In this document: positions 9,200 through 18,568 of the stretch, piece by piece | How positions within the stretch are numbered: position 1 is the first letter of the stretch | How the letters are laid out: each line of letters starts with the position of its first letter | Assembly: GCF_003390325.1 (NCBI RefSeq) | Contig: NZ_QUOK01000008.1 | Location: 1-64,000, forward strand | From: Rhodohalobacter sp. SW132 | GTDB taxonomy: Bacteria; Bacteroidota; Rhodothermia; Balneolales; Balneolaceae | DNA length: 64,000 bases | Direction: 5' to 3' | The notes under the pieces: model-generated | What the model saw: only the letters and a program-made list of their open reading frames with translations | What the model was told of the DNA's origin: nothing | The model's database searches: none | Translations under genes and position numbers: made by a program

Positions 9200-10561
9200 A
9201 TGGATCAAAATCAGCTCACATACCGCCAAAAGATAAAAACAGAAACCGGACTTCTCATGAAGATCGGCTTCCCTGTTATCATTACGCAGCTTTTGCAGAT
9301 CAGCATGAGTTTTGTGGATACCATTATGGCCGGCCGCCTCTCACCGGAAGATCTCGCAGCAATTGCCGTGGGCACAAGTGTATTAATGCCGCTGGTGGTT
9401 CTCTGCATGGGATGCCTGATGGCTGTCACCCCCATTGTGGCACAGAATATGGGCAGCCGCAACCTTAATGATATCGGTAAAAATGCACGCCAGGTGCTTT
9501 GGCTGAGCCAGATACTTGCACTGCCCGCTTTCTTCATCCTGCGAAATCTCGATTTTGTTTTTGTTTTGATGCAGGTTACCGAAGAGATCATACCCATTGC
9601 CGCAGGTTATCTGAAAGCAATCAGCTGGGGGATTTTTCCCGCATTCGCATATTCGGCTCTGCGTCATTTTAACGAGGGCTTATCCGTCACGCGTCCGGCC
9701 ATGTATATTGCCGTAATCGGAACGCTCGTAAACATCCCGGCGAACTATGTTTTAATGTTTGGGCAGTTTGGATTTCCCCAACTCGGGGCCATTGGAACCG
9801 GTTATGCTTCGTCGCTTGTTTTTACCATCATGTTTATTGCCTTATTATGGTTTACCGTCTGGTATCCGCCATATAAGCGATTTGATATTTTCGGAAAATT
9901 CCGCTGGCCCGAAAAGAAATATCTGAGCGAACTCTTAAGCATCGGTACACCCATCGGCATTAGTTCATCGATGGAAGTGAGCATGTTTGCCGCAGTAAGC
10001 CTGCTGATCAGCACGCTAAGCACTATCGAAGTGGCGGCTCACCAGGTCGCGATTAATTTTGCATCGATCTGTTTTATGATTCCGCTCGGACTCTCCATTG
10101 CAATCTCTGCCCGTGTCGGAAACTCTGTCGGGAAAGGAAAACCTGGAGAAGCACGTTTTCGCGGTTACGTGGGCGTGGGAATTTCAACCCTGTTTATGAT
10201 CTGTACAGCCACTATTCTATTTCTGTTTCCTGAAGCGATTACTGCCATTTATACATCAGATGCCGATGTAACAGCCATCGCCGTTCAGCTTCTGTACATG
10301 GCCGCCATTTTTCAGATATCTGATGGGCTTCAGGTAAGCGGTTACGGTGCACTTCGCGGTTTGAAAGACACAAAAATCCCGATGTATGTGAACCTTGTTG
10401 CCTATTGGGTCATTGGAATTCCAACAGCCTATCTTCTTGGATTTACATTCGGATATGGAGCACCCGGTTTTTGGATCGGCTTGATTGCTGGATTAACCGT
10501 GGCAGGAATTCTGCATAACACAAGGTTTTATATTAAGACAGGAAAACTGATGCGTGTGTAA
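9200..10561 (+). CDS. MATE-family multidrug efflux transporter (NorM-like)
   Basis: A 453-aa inner-membrane protein with about 12 hydrophobic helices in two homologous halves, as in MATE exporters that expel cationic compounds using H+ or Na+ gradients. The N-terminal half contains GFPVIITQLLQISMSFVDTIMAG, the classic MATE start of TM1; the second half has GTPIGISSSMEVSMFA and the later VSGYGALRGLKDTKIPM. It is monocistronic. It runs towards the minus-strand gene on its right with only 5 bases between the stops, so no room exists for a separate terminator on either side. Confidence 0.92.
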   Translation: MDQNQLTYRQKIKTETGLLMKIGFPVIITQLLQISMSFVDTIMAGRLSPEDLAAIAVGTSVLMPLVVLCMGCLMAVTPIVAQNMGSRNLNDIGKNARQVLWLSQILALPAFFILRNLDFVFVLMQVTEEIIPIAAGYLKAISWGIFPAFAYSALRHFNEGLSVTRPAMYIAVIGTLVNIPANYVLMFGQFGFPQLGAIGTGYASSLVFTIMFIALLWFTVWYPPYKRFDIFGKFRWPEKKYLSELLSIGTPIGISSSMEVSMFAAVSLLISTLSTIEVAAHQVAINFASICFMIPLGLSIAISARVGNSVGKGKPGEARFRGYVGVGISTLFMICTATILFLFPEAITAIYTSDADVTAIAVQLLYMAAIFQISDGLQVSGYGALRGLKDTKIPMYVNLVAYWVIGIPTAYLLGFTFGYGAPGFWIGLIAGLTVAGILHNTRFYIKTGKLMRV

Positions 10562-10566
10562 CGGTT

Positions 10567-11232
10567 TTAACGAAATCGTACAGGGGCGGGATCTCCGCCA
10601 TGCAATAGAAAACGCACCCCAAATGAGAAATATGGAGTCACAAAAAAACCGATATCATCCAGTGCCGGATACCAAAGTGATCTGCCGCCGACATGCAGAT
10701 ATAATTTTGTGCGATCTGAAAGCCGAACATCCATTCCGGCAATAAGCTGCCCGTTAAATCCAAAATAGTAGTTAGCATCGGGTCCCAGAAAAGATCCTGT
10801 TCCGGCAAGGCCAATCCCGGGGCCAGCCCGAAAGTATAGAGAAACCCTCTCCTCTGTAACATCATCCAGCGAGCCTCTGACGTAATATTCACGGCCTATA
10901 GTTATGCCACTGACCCACGTATCTGGCACCAACGCCCTTGAACTGCGTTCTCCTGCAAAACCGAGGAAAAAACTGCCGTAAACCGGTATATACGGCTGCA
11001 ACAAAGACGCTTCTATTCCGGGGTGAGAGAATCCAAAAAACAGCCCGGTTTCCATTCGATAATCAATCTCATTCTGTGCGTAATAGGGTACAGAGGCATG
11101 AAAACTCTGGCTGTTTGTAAATTGTAAATTATAAACTTCAGTAGTAATATCACTTTCTGTATTACTGAATTGACCGAATGAGTAGATCGGGAAGAGAAAA
11201 AAAAGAGTGAATAGTGGTGTAAAAAGTTTCAT
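10567..11232 (-). CDS. secreted/outer-membrane beta-barrel-like hypothetical protein
   Basis: I prefer the internal ATG that gives MKLFTPLFTLFFLFPIYSFG, a good signal peptide, over an ATG 10 codons further upstream. The mature 200 residues alternate aromatic and polar residues in strand-like runs (IDYRMETGLFFGFSH, VSLYFRAGPGIGLAG, FGFNGQLIAGMDVRLS, KLYLHVGGRSLWYP) and end in FSFGVRFLL, as in small outer-membrane barrels. No named family is recognised. It is transcribed divergently from the polyketide synthase operon across about 256 bases, so the two could share regulatory DNA, which is inference only. Confidence 0.7.
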   Translation of the reverse strand: MKLFTPLFTLFFLFPIYSFGQFSNTESDITTEVYNLQFTNSQSFHASVPYYAQNEIDYRMETGLFFGFSHPGIEASLLQPYIPVYGSFFLGFAGERSSRALVPDTWVSGITIGREYYVRGSLDDVTEERVSLYFRAGPGIGLAGTGSFLGPDANYYFGFNGQLIAGMDVRLSDRTKLYLHVGGRSLWYPALDDIGFFVTPYFSFGVRFLLHGGDPAPVRFR

Positions 11233-11488
11233 AATTGAATTGCAACGTCTCGATGTTTCCAAAGCTTCTCGTAGCTTTTTGTTGATGATGTAGAGGGAAT
11301 TTTATCTAATTATGTAAGAAACAGCAAAAAAATTTACAATGATTCAGATCGAACGAAATTGTCCATATTGAACTTCCATCAGTATAGAACGCAACGGATA
11401 ACGCAGGTTGATTATATCAGCGGTGTAACGGTGCCGGGTCCTCAGCCAATTGTTCAGATTCGGGAGCCGAATAATCAAAGAAAACAGA

Positions 11489-12586
11489 ATGTCTGTATAT
11501 ATTCACAATATTGAGCAATCGGTTCCCCCGCATCAGTACCGGCAGGAGGAGTTGCGAGACAGGATGAAAGAGATTGTAGATGGAGACGAAAAAGAGACTC
11601 GTCTGCTGCACCATATTTACAATCGTTCCGGAATAAAAACCAGACACTCCGTTGTGGATGATTTCAAAAAAGAGGGTGCCTTCAAGCTTTTTTTTAATGG
11701 TCAGGGTTCCTCGCCGGGCACTCAAAGCCGAAACGACGTCTACATTGAGCAGGGAAAAAAACTTTTTGTAGATGTTGCTCAAAAATTAATAGCGGGGTCC
11801 GACTTCAGCGCCGGAGATATCACCCATCTGATCACCGTATCCTGTACCGGATTTTATTCACCCGGGCCCGATTTTGACATCATCAAATCCCTGGGCCTTT
11901 CGCCCGAAACCGAACGTTATAACCTGGGTTTTATGGGATGTTATGCGGCCTTACCCGCGCTAAAACTTGCGCACCGAATCTGCTCTGCAGATCCTGATGC
12001 AAATATTATGGTTGTTTCGGTTGAACTCTGTACACTTCATTTCCAGTCTGCGCCGGTGACCGATAATCTCATTTCAGCATCTGTTTTTGCTGATGGCGGA
12101 GCTGGTGCGATCGTGAGCAGTCAAAAGCCCAAGAAGGAGAACTTTTATCGGATTGATAATTTTGCATCCTTGATCACACCGGAGGGAGAGAAAGATATGG
12201 CATGGTCTATTGGCGATAACGGGTTCAACATGGTGCTCTCAAGCTATGTGCCGTCTATTCTCAGCAGTGGTATACAGCCATTCATGGAGTCAGTCTTTAA
12301 AAAACACAAATTATCCGTCGATCAGATTGATTTATGGGGCGTACATCCCGGCGGACGGGCTATTCTCGACAGCTTCAGCAAAACCCTGGATCTGCCCAAA
12401 GATTCGCTCCAGGCTTCGCGTTCGGTTCTGTCTGATTATGGAAATATGAGCAGCGCAACTGTTCTTTTTGTTCTGCGAGAGCTCCTGGAAAATAACCACA
12501 GTGATGAGCCGCAAACCGCTATGGCCGTTGCATTCGGACCCGGAATTACCATTGAATCTGCACTTTTAACGCGCATGCACTCCTGA
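11489..12586 (+). CDS. type III polyketide synthase (chalcone synthase-like)
   Basis: A 365-aa homodimeric ketosynthase that would extend an acyl-CoA starter with malonyl-CoA. The catalytic triad can be placed as C151 (GFMGCYAALPALK), H286 (GVHPGGRAILD) and N319 (DYGNMSSATVLF); the spacing matches the chalcone synthase family. FADGGAGAIV and the C-terminal AFGPGITIESALL also fit. The ATG used gives MSVYIHNIE; an upstream in-frame ATG adds 13 residues not typical of the family. It is the first gene of a three-gene operon with a methyltransferase (1 base apart) and a flavoprotein. A fatty-acyl starter and a resorcinol, pyrone or quinone product are likely but not provable here. Confidence 0.93.
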   Translation: MSVYIHNIEQSVPPHQYRQEELRDRMKEIVDGDEKETRLLHHIYNRSGIKTRHSVVDDFKKEGAFKLFFNGQGSSPGTQSRNDVYIEQGKKLFVDVAQKLIAGSDFSAGDITHLITVSCTGFYSPGPDFDIIKSLGLSPETERYNLGFMGCYAALPALKLAHRICSADPDANIMVVSVELCTLHFQSAPVTDNLISASVFADGGAGAIVSSQKPKKENFYRIDNFASLITPEGEKDMAWSIGDNGFNMVLSSYVPSILSSGIQPFMESVFKKHKLSVDQIDLWGVHPGGRAILDSFSKTLDLPKDSLQASRSVLSDYGNMSSATVLFVLRELLENNHSDEPQTAMAVAFGPGITIESALLTRMHS

Positions 12587-12587
12587 A

Positions 12588-13295
12588 ATGCCTCTTTTCC
12601 TCTCAGAAAGAGATCCCGGCCTCCTTGAAAAGATGGATGACGCAAACTGCGATCCAAAGCAGCTGACCAACACCTACCAACAGTTTGCCACAGTGAATCG
12701 TCTGCTTGGCGGCTGGGGCAGGATCTACCGAAAATTCATTCATCCTGCTTTGAATCAGCAGAAAAATGAGTCTGCTCTTCTCGATATCGGGTGCGGCGGC
12801 GGCGATATTCTCCGGGCACTGTCATCATTCACAGAAAAAGATGGTCTGAACGTGCAATTCACCGGAATTGATCCCGATTCGCGTGCTATTGAATTTGCAC
12901 GAAAAAGAACCGGCAACCCGAAAATCCGTTATCTGCAGCAATCTTCTTCTGAGTTATCAGAACGGGGTGAACGCTATTCGGTTGTAATCTCCAATCACCT
13001 GCTTCATCATCTCAATACAGAGGATTTGCAACAAATTTGCCGGGATGCAGAAAGCCTGGCCACAGATCTTGTTCTTTTCAGTGATATTGAGCGGAGTGAT
13101 ATCGGGTACGGATTGTTCAGGTTGATCGCGCCCATTCTGTTCCGTAATAGTTTTATTGCTGAAGATGGCATAACCTCCATCCGCCGCAGTTACCGGGCGG
13201 ATGAACTCCGGGAAAAGCTGCCGGACGGCTGGCGGGTAATCCGTCAATTTCCGTTTCGGCTGATTGCGATATTTGATAAACAACAGGTTCGATGA
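12588..13295 (+). CDS. SAM-dependent methyltransferase of the polyketide operon
   Basis: A 235-aa class I methyltransferase. Motif I is LLDIGCGGGDILRAL (near residues 63-77), followed by an acidic motif II region (FTGIDPDSRAIEFAR) and YSVVISNHLLHHL as motif IV. The C-terminal part has SIRRSYRADELREKLP, common in small-molecule methyltransferases. It starts one base after the polyketide synthase stop and overlaps the next gene by ATGA. By position it probably O- or C-methylates the polyketide product. Soluble and cytoplasmic; no membrane helix of the ICMT type is seen. Confidence 0.87.
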   Translation: MPLFLSERDPGLLEKMDDANCDPKQLTNTYQQFATVNRLLGGWGRIYRKFIHPALNQQKNESALLDIGCGGGDILRALSSFTEKDGLNVQFTGIDPDSRAIEFARKRTGNPKIRYLQQSSSELSERGERYSVVISNHLLHHLNTEDLQQICRDAESLATDLVLFSDIERSDIGYGLFRLIAPILFRNSFIAEDGITSIRRSYRADELREKLPDGWRVIRQFPFRLIAIFDKQQVR

Positions 13296-14440
13296 AAAAC
13301 CGGGCCAAAACAGATGTACTTATTGTTGGCGGCGGACCGGTCGGACTCTATCTTGCAGGGACGCTTGGCAGCGCCGGACACAGCGTAACCATACTCGAAG
13401 CCAGAAATCAGATCGATCAACACTCCAAATCGCTCGGAATCCATCCCGTTTCCCTGGAGTTATTTGAGAAGCTGGGTATCTCTTCCCGATTCACTGAAAA
13501 AGGGATCAAAATACAGAAAGGACGCGCATACGTCGATCGAAACTGGATCGGGACCGTTGATTTTTCGCGATGCAAAAAACCGTTCAACTACATTCTCGCC
13601 CTGCCTCAAAACCGCACCGAAGAAATTCTTGAACACTGGGTGACTCACCTGGATTCTGTATCCCTCATCCGCGGTGCGGTGGTAAACGGAATATCGCAAT
13701 CCGAGGATTTTGTTGAGGTTACCTATCAAAAAGAGGACCTGCAGCATACAATCAGGTCGCTCTACACTGTGGGATGTGATGGAAAAAACAGTGCGGTACG
13801 GGAGATCACCGGTATCAGGTTTACGGGGAAACCGTATCCCGACACCTACGTCATGGGAGATTACCCTGATACAACCAATTTTGGGACAGAAGCCGCCGTT
13901 TATCTGCATAAAAATGGGCTGATTGAATCATTCCCGCTGCCAAATAAAATGCGCCGATGGGTGGTTAAAACTCCATCCTACATCAAACAGAATCAAAAAC
14001 AGATGTTAGAGGAATTCATCCGGGAGCGAATCGGGGAGGATCTTGCGGGTGAAACGGGCAGGATGATCAGCAGTTTTGGCGTGCAGCATTTTCTGGCCGA
14101 ACGATTTTATTCGGGCAGAATTCTGCTTGCGGGAGACTCCGCTCATGTTGTGAGCCCGATTGGCGGGCAGGGAATGAACCTGGGGTGGATCACCGCTGAA
14201 CGCGCATCAAAAGCGATTCAAACGTGCTTAGATAAGCCCGGCAGAAAAGAAGTACATTTAAAACGATTTTCAGAAAATGCTATAAAAACCGCAAAAAATG
14301 TGGCTTTTCGCGCTGAGATTAACATGTGGCTGGGCAGAAAACGGACATTCCCGTTTGGCAGAAACCTGATCGCCCGCCTGATTGTAAACACCCCGCTCCA
14401 AAAGTTCATGGCCGGGATGTTTACAATGCGCAGGTTATAA
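13292..14440 (+). CDS. FAD-dependent aromatic hydroxylase/oxidoreductase of the polyketide operon
   Basis: A 382-aa flavoprotein of the p-hydroxybenzoate hydroxylase/geranylgeranyl-reductase type. The N-terminal Rossmann motif is VLIVGGGPVGLYLAG with ILEA at the end of beta2, the middle DG motif is VGCDGKNSAVRE, and the second FAD motif is LLAGDSAHVVSPIGGQGMNLG. It overlaps the methyltransferase by ATGA. With the synthase and methyltransferase it recalls the Streptomyces srsABC logic (alkylresorcinol synthase, methyltransferase, flavin hydroxylase), so hydroxylation of a phenolic lipid toward a quinone is a reasonable inference. The 3' end faces pgk with 14 bases between. Confidence 0.86.
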   Translation: MKNRAKTDVLIVGGGPVGLYLAGTLGSAGHSVTILEARNQIDQHSKSLGIHPVSLELFEKLGISSRFTEKGIKIQKGRAYVDRNWIGTVDFSRCKKPFNYILALPQNRTEEILEHWVTHLDSVSLIRGAVVNGISQSEDFVEVTYQKEDLQHTIRSLYTVGCDGKNSAVREITGIRFTGKPYPDTYVMGDYPDTTNFGTEAAVYLHKNGLIESFPLPNKMRRWVVKTPSYIKQNQKQMLEEFIRERIGEDLAGETGRMISSFGVQHFLAERFYSGRILLAGDSAHVVSPIGGQGMNLGWITAERASKAIQTCLDKPGRKEVHLKRFSENAIKTAKNVAFRAEINMWLGRKRTFPFGRNLIARLIVNTPLQKFMAGMFTMRRL

Positions 14441-14454
14441 ATTAAAGCTGACGA

Positions 14455-15651
14455 CTACTTATTCGTCAGTGAGGCAACACCGGGCAGCTCTTTTCCTTCG
14501 AGATACTCCAGGCTGGCACCGCCACCGGTTGAAACGTGTGAGACTTTATCCTGTAGTCCCGATTTTTTGATCGCCGCTGCTGAGTCACCGCCGCCAATAA
14601 TGGTAATAGCGCCGTTATTCGCTGTGGCATCCGCAAGAGCTTCCGCTACGGTGAAGGTTCCATCAGAAAAATTCTCCATTTCGAAAACACCCATCGGGCC
14701 GTTCCAGAGAACTGTTCGCGCGTTTTTAATGCGGTTGCTGAATGCAATAGACGACTGCGGTCCAATATCGAGCGCCATCCAGCCATCCTCAATGCCGTCG
14801 CGGTCCACAACTTTGTGCTCCGCATCGTTACTAAATTCTTTAGCAACCACCGAATCGATCGGCAGCATGAAATCGATGCCTTTATCCTCAGCCTTTTTCA
14901 TTAGTTCTTTGGCGAGGTCAACTTTATCATCCTCCACCAGCGAATTCCCGATATTGAGCCCCATCGCTTTGTAGAACGTATAGGTCATCCCGCCTCCGAT
15001 GATGATCGTGTCTACTTTGGAGATCAGGTTTTCGATCACTCCAATTTTATCGGAAACTTTTGCCCCGCCCAGAATGGCTACAAACGGACGACTGGGACTG
15101 TTCACGCTATCTTCGAGATACTGAATCTCTTTTTCGAGCAGAAAACCGGAAACCGATGGCTGTAAAAATTCTGTTACGCCGGCTACCGAAGCGTGAGCCC
15201 GGTGACTGCTTCCAAACGCGTCATTCACAAAAATGTCGGCATGCGTGGCGAGTTTCATCGCAAATTTAGGATCGTTCTTTTTCTCTTCGGGATGGAAGCG
15301 AACATTTTCAAGAAGCACAATTTCTCCTTCTTTGGCTGATTTGATCACTTTTTCAGCCTTCTCCCCGATGCAGTCCTCGGCAAAATGGACCGGCACATCC
15401 ACCAGAGTTGCAAGGTGATCGGCTACCGGCTTCAGGCTAAACTCCGGTGAAGGCTCACCGCCGGGGCGGCCGAGGTGGCTCGTGAGAATCAGTTTCGCCC
15501 CGCGCTCAACCACATAATTGATCGATTCGAGCGCCTGCACAATCCGGTTATCATCTCCGATCTTTCCATCTTTAATCGGCACGTTGAAATCAACTCTCAT
15601 CAATACGGTTTTACCTTTTAAATCAACGTCTTTCAGTGTTTGTTTAGCCAT
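14455..15651 (-). CDS. pgk: phosphoglycerate kinase
   Basis: A 398-aa glycolytic enzyme that transfers phosphate from 1,3-bisphosphoglycerate to ADP. The N-terminal substrate domain starts KTVLMRVDFNVPIKDG and contains LTSHLGRPGG and FVNDAFGSSHRAHAS; the nucleotide domain has AILGGAKVSDKIGVI, VLWNGPMGVFE and the terminal GGGDSAAAIKKSG plus STGGGASLEYLEGK. Normal length. It is alone on the minus strand, divergent from the cysteine desulfurase gene across about 155 bases; its promoter should lie there. Confidence 0.97.
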   Translation of the reverse strand: MAKQTLKDVDLKGKTVLMRVDFNVPIKDGKIGDDNRIVQALESINYVVERGAKLILTSHLGRPGGEPSPEFSLKPVADHLATLVDVPVHFAEDCIGEKAEKVIKSAKEGEIVLLENVRFHPEEKKNDPKFAMKLATHADIFVNDAFGSSHRAHASVAGVTEFLQPSVSGFLLEKEIQYLEDSVNSPSRPFVAILGGAKVSDKIGVIENLISKVDTIIIGGGMTYTFYKAMGLNIGNSLVEDDKVDLAKELMKKAEDKGIDFMLPIDSVVAKEFSNDAEHKVVDRDGIEDGWMALDIGPQSSIAFSNRIKNARTVLWNGPMGVFEMENFSDGTFTVAEALADATANNGAITIIGGGDSAAAIKKSGLQDKVSHVSTGGGASLEYLEGKELPGVASLTNK

Positions 15652-15806
15652 TTTTTCGGTTTGTTAGTTTTTCAAATTATTTCGGGTTATTAAAAATACA
15701 GGTTGTACCGTTCGATTGGAAATAGTTTCTTCTGTGGGATCCATGGATTTAAATCAGAGATTTGAACTTCTGCTTTTAACACTCATTTTCGATATTTTGT
15801 CCCATC

Positions 15807-16985
15807 ATGAAAAAAGCTGCAGATATGGACATAGTTTATTTTGATCACGCCTCCACAACACCTGTGGATGACAAGGTTCTGGATGAAATCCTTCCGTTTT
15901 ACAAACACCAGTTTGGAAACGCCAATTCCGCCCACCAGTTCGGCCGGGCAACAAAAGTTGCGATTGAAGACTCCAGGGAGATGATCGCCAAATTAATTGG
16001 TGCGGAACCGTCGGAAATCATCTTTACAAGCGGCGGCACCGAAAGCGATAATGCCGCTATTAAAGGCGTGGTAAATGCTACAAGAAAAACAGAGATCATC
16101 ACATCTCCTATCGAGCATCACGCCGTCATCCATCCCGCCGAAAGCCTGAAAATGAAAGGGTGCAGAGTAACCTATCTGCAGCCCGACAGTAATGGACTGA
16201 TCACCCCGCAGCAAGTTTCTGAGGCGATTTCTGATGACACAGCGATTGTAAGCCTGATGCATGTAAACAACGAAATCGGAACCATTCTTCCGATCAAAGA
16301 GATCGCTGATGTTTGCCGGGAAAAAAAGGTTCCGTTTCACTCCGATACGGTACAAAGCGTGGGTAAGCTTCGGGTGAACGTGAAAGAGCTGGGGGTTGAT
16401 CTGCTTAGTATGAGCGGGCACAAAATATACGGCCCGAAAGGGATCGGCGTACTCTACGTAAAAAACGGAACCCCGTGGCTTCCGTGGCTTCAAGGCGGAT
16501 CACAGGAGCGTCGCCGGCGTGGCGGTACATCCAATGTGGCAGGAATTGTGGGGCTGGCGCAGGCGCTCAAATATTGTATCGATCACGTGGAGGATCACAG
16601 CGCCCACTACAAAAAACTTAGAAAAGAGCTGTTTGACGGACTTGAATCCCGTTTCAGCGGCCGATACCTGGTAAACGGTCCGGTTCAGGACGGAGTGCCT
16701 CATATCATCAACCTGGCGTTTACATCGGATGACGAAAAAGGACTCGATGGCGAAATGCTTCTCCTGAATCTCGATATCGAGGGAATCTGCGTGTCGAACG
16801 GATCAGCCTGCACATCCGGGGCGGTTGAACCATCACACGTGTTAAAGGGAATCGGGTTATCCGACAAACTGGCCAATTCCAGTATTCGAATCTCTTTCGG
16901 TAAAGATAACACGGTGGAACAGGTTCATTTTTTCCTGGATAAGCTTGAAGCAGTTTTGAGCCGAATGACAAAAGTGACATCATGA
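15807..16985 (+). CDS. cysteine desulfurase (NifS/IscS family)
   Basis: A 392-aa PLP enzyme that removes sulfur from cysteine for Fe-S clusters or tRNA thiolation. DHASTTPV opens the fold, IEHHAV is a PLP-ring contact, the Schiff-base lysine is K206 in SGHKIYGPKG, and the persulfide cysteine is C335 in SNGSACTSG. The long active-site loop length fits the IscS/NifS group rather than SufS. A second ATG six codons in is an alternative start. It overlaps the next gene by ATGA. No iscU or iscA neighbour is present, so its client pathway is not indicated. Confidence 0.94.
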   Translation: MKKAADMDIVYFDHASTTPVDDKVLDEILPFYKHQFGNANSAHQFGRATKVAIEDSREMIAKLIGAEPSEIIFTSGGTESDNAAIKGVVNATRKTEIITSPIEHHAVIHPAESLKMKGCRVTYLQPDSNGLITPQQVSEAISDDTAIVSLMHVNNEIGTILPIKEIADVCREKKVPFHSDTVQSVGKLRVNVKELGVDLLSMSGHKIYGPKGIGVLYVKNGTPWLPWLQGGSQERRRRGGTSNVAGIVGLAQALKYCIDHVEDHSAHYKKLRKELFDGLESRFSGRYLVNGPVQDGVPHIINLAFTSDDEKGLDGEMLLLNLDIEGICVSNGSACTSGAVEPSHVLKGIGLSDKLANSSIRISFGKDNTVEQVHFFLDKLEAVLSRMTKVTS

Positions 16986-17515
16986 GAATTTGTGTTTACT
17001 GCGGCTCATCACCGGGAATAAATTCGAATATACTCTCCGCTGCCAAACACTTTGGAGCTGAGCTGGCCAGCCGGGATATCGAACTTGTATACGGCGGATC
17101 CTCTCTCGGTGTGATGGGAACCCTGGCCGATTCGGTGATGCAGAACGGGGGCCGCGTCACCGGCGTGATTCCCGGGAACCTGTTCAGCAAAGAGGTGGCC
17201 CACACCGGTATCACCGAATTGATAACGGTGAGCGATATGCACGAACGGAAATCAAAAATGGCAGACTTGGCCTCTGCTTTTGTAGCCATGCCCGGCGGAT
17301 TTGGCACGATGGAGGAGCTTTTTGAGATCATCACATGGAACCAGATCGGAATCATTCAAAAGCCGATTACGCTATTTAATATTGATGGGTTTTACGATCC
17401 GCTCCAATTCATGATACAAAAGGCCGCAAAAGCAGGTTTTATCCGCAAGAAAAACCTCGATATCCTGAAGGAAGCAACAACTGTAGAAGAGTGTATTGAG
17501 ATGTCCGGTGGATAG
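16982..17515 (+). CDS. LOG-family nucleotide phosphoribohydrolase (TIGR00730)
   Basis: A 177-aa Rossmann-fold protein of the LONELY GUY/TIGR00730 family, whose members cleave ribose-5-phosphate from cytokinin or purine nucleotides. It begins ICVYCGSSPG, has ELVYGGSSLGVMGTLAD, and carries the PGGFGTMEELFE signature with the catalytic Glu and Arg (MHERKSKMADL upstream). It is translationally coupled to the cysteine desulfurase by an ATGA overlap. Bacterial substrate is not certain; AMP hydrolysis is often found in this family. Confidence 0.92.
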   Translation: MRICVYCGSSPGINSNILSAAKHFGAELASRDIELVYGGSSLGVMGTLADSVMQNGGRVTGVIPGNLFSKEVAHTGITELITVSDMHERKSKMADLASAFVAMPGGFGTMEELFEIITWNQIGIIQKPITLFNIDGFYDPLQFMIQKAAKAGFIRKKNLDILKEATTVEECIEMSGG

Positions 17516-17598
17516 ATGGGGAATTAAGAAATGTAATTTTCTCCGAACTTGTTAGCCGGTCGTACCATAAAAATTCATTCCAAACAGGTACCACTCTT

Positions 17599-18066
17599 AT
17601 GAAACTTTCCTGGATTATTGCCGGCCTGCTGGCACTTTTTTTGATCATTCTACTTAACCTGGTTGGACCGCTGAAGGGTTCCACCAACTCGGATTTTAGT
17701 GATGAACTTCAGCCCGGGAATAATCCGCTTCCCGCTTGTCCAGATTCGCCCAATTGCGTGCGCATCTCTAAAAAAATATCTTCTGATCCGTCCTCACTTT
17801 TCGATATTTTACCACAGATTCTCGGCGAGATGGGTGCAGAAAAAATTGACCAAGCTTCACAAACCCTTCAAACAGATGCCGTATTTCGCATACCTGTATT
17901 TGGCTTCCGCGATGATTTCAACGTCCGCATTGAAGCTCACAAAAACGGAGATTCTGTTCTGCATATCTCCAGCCGGAGCCGTGTTGGCAGAGGTGATTTA
18001 GGTGTAAACCGGCGCCGGGTCAACACGTTTATAAATTCTCTCGATATATTTATTCAAAACTCTTAA
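17599..18066 (+). CDS. DUF1499 protein with N-terminal membrane anchor
   Basis: 155 aa. An N-terminal hydrophobic helix (about residues 5-24, WIIAGLLALFLIILLNLV) precedes a domain with the DUF1499 signature LPACPDSPNCVRI, then a DAVFRIPVFGFRDDFNVRIE strand pair and SRSRVGRGDLGVNRRRV. That last block is the most conserved part of the family. Function is unknown. Envelope localisation is inferred from the helix. It may be co-transcribed with the small membrane protein that follows after 12 bases. Confidence 0.85.
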   Translation: MKLSWIIAGLLALFLIILLNLVGPLKGSTNSDFSDELQPGNNPLPACPDSPNCVRISKKISSDPSSLFDILPQILGEMGAEKIDQASQTLQTDAVFRIPVFGFRDDFNVRIEAHKNGDSVLHISSRSRVGRGDLGVNRRRVNTFINSLDIFIQNS

Positions 18067-18078
18067 ACCCAGGAAACT

Positions 18079-18474
18079 GTGCCAAAACTATCAACAACTA
18101 TCGGTGTTATTATGATTTTACTCGGTGCGATCTCTTACATCGCAACCGGTGCCGCCAGCGCAACCGCCCTGATTCCGGCATTTTTTGGAATCGTTTTTGT
18201 AGCCCTCGGAATTCTTGGAACCCGAAATGAATCGATGCGCAAACATGTGATGCACGCAGCTCTGCTGCTGGCCATCCTGGGCCTTGGCGGATCTTTCGGA
18301 GGATTAATGAGCGTGCTTGGTGTTTTGACCGGCGGAGAGCTGGAGCGCCCGGCTGCAGCGTACGCACAGGCCGTGATGGCGATTCTCTGTATTTTCTTTA
18401 TCGTTGCCGGCGTAAAATCATTTATCAACGCCAGAAAACAGCCGAAAGCGGATACCGAATTTGAAGACGGGTAG
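18079..18474 (+). CDS. small four-helix membrane protein, unknown function
   Basis: 131 aa with four hydrophobic segments (TTIGVIMILLGAISYIA, ALIPAFFGIVFVALGIL, MHAALLLAILGLGGSFGG, AVMAILCIFFIVAGVKSF) separated by short polar turns, and a short acidic tail. The start is GTG, with the purine-rich AGGAAAC just upstream as a possible ribosome-binding site. I do not recognise a named family with certainty. It is last in its unit: a strong intrinsic terminator follows 35 bases after the stop. Confidence 0.78.
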   Translation: MPKLSTTIGVIMILLGAISYIATGAASATALIPAFFGIVFVALGILGTRNESMRKHVMHAALLLAILGLGGSFGGLMSVLGVLTGGELERPAAAYAQAVMAILCIFFIVAGVKSFINARKQPKADTEFEDG

Positions 18475-18508
18475 TCCGATTTTCCTCTTTTTAACTTCAG
18501 ATTTTAAG

Positions 18509-18544
18509 GAGCAGGTTTAATTTAAATAAACCTGCTCTTTTTTT
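18509..18544 (+). terminator. intrinsic terminator
   Basis: Perfect 11-base stem GAGCAGGTTTA/TAAACCTGCTC with a 7-base AT loop, followed directly by seven T residues. It ends the plus-strand cysteine desulfurase to membrane-protein group. The opposite strand lacks a matching U-run, so it is mainly one-directional even though it lies between convergent genes. Confidence 0.9.
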
Positions 18545-18568
18545 ACCACAATCGTATCAAAAAACCGG

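Noticed and set aside
15807-18474. Possible Fe-S cluster assembly operon around the cysteine desulfurase
   Set aside because: No iscU, iscA, sufB or ferredoxin gene is adjacent; neighbours are a LOG protein and DUF1499.
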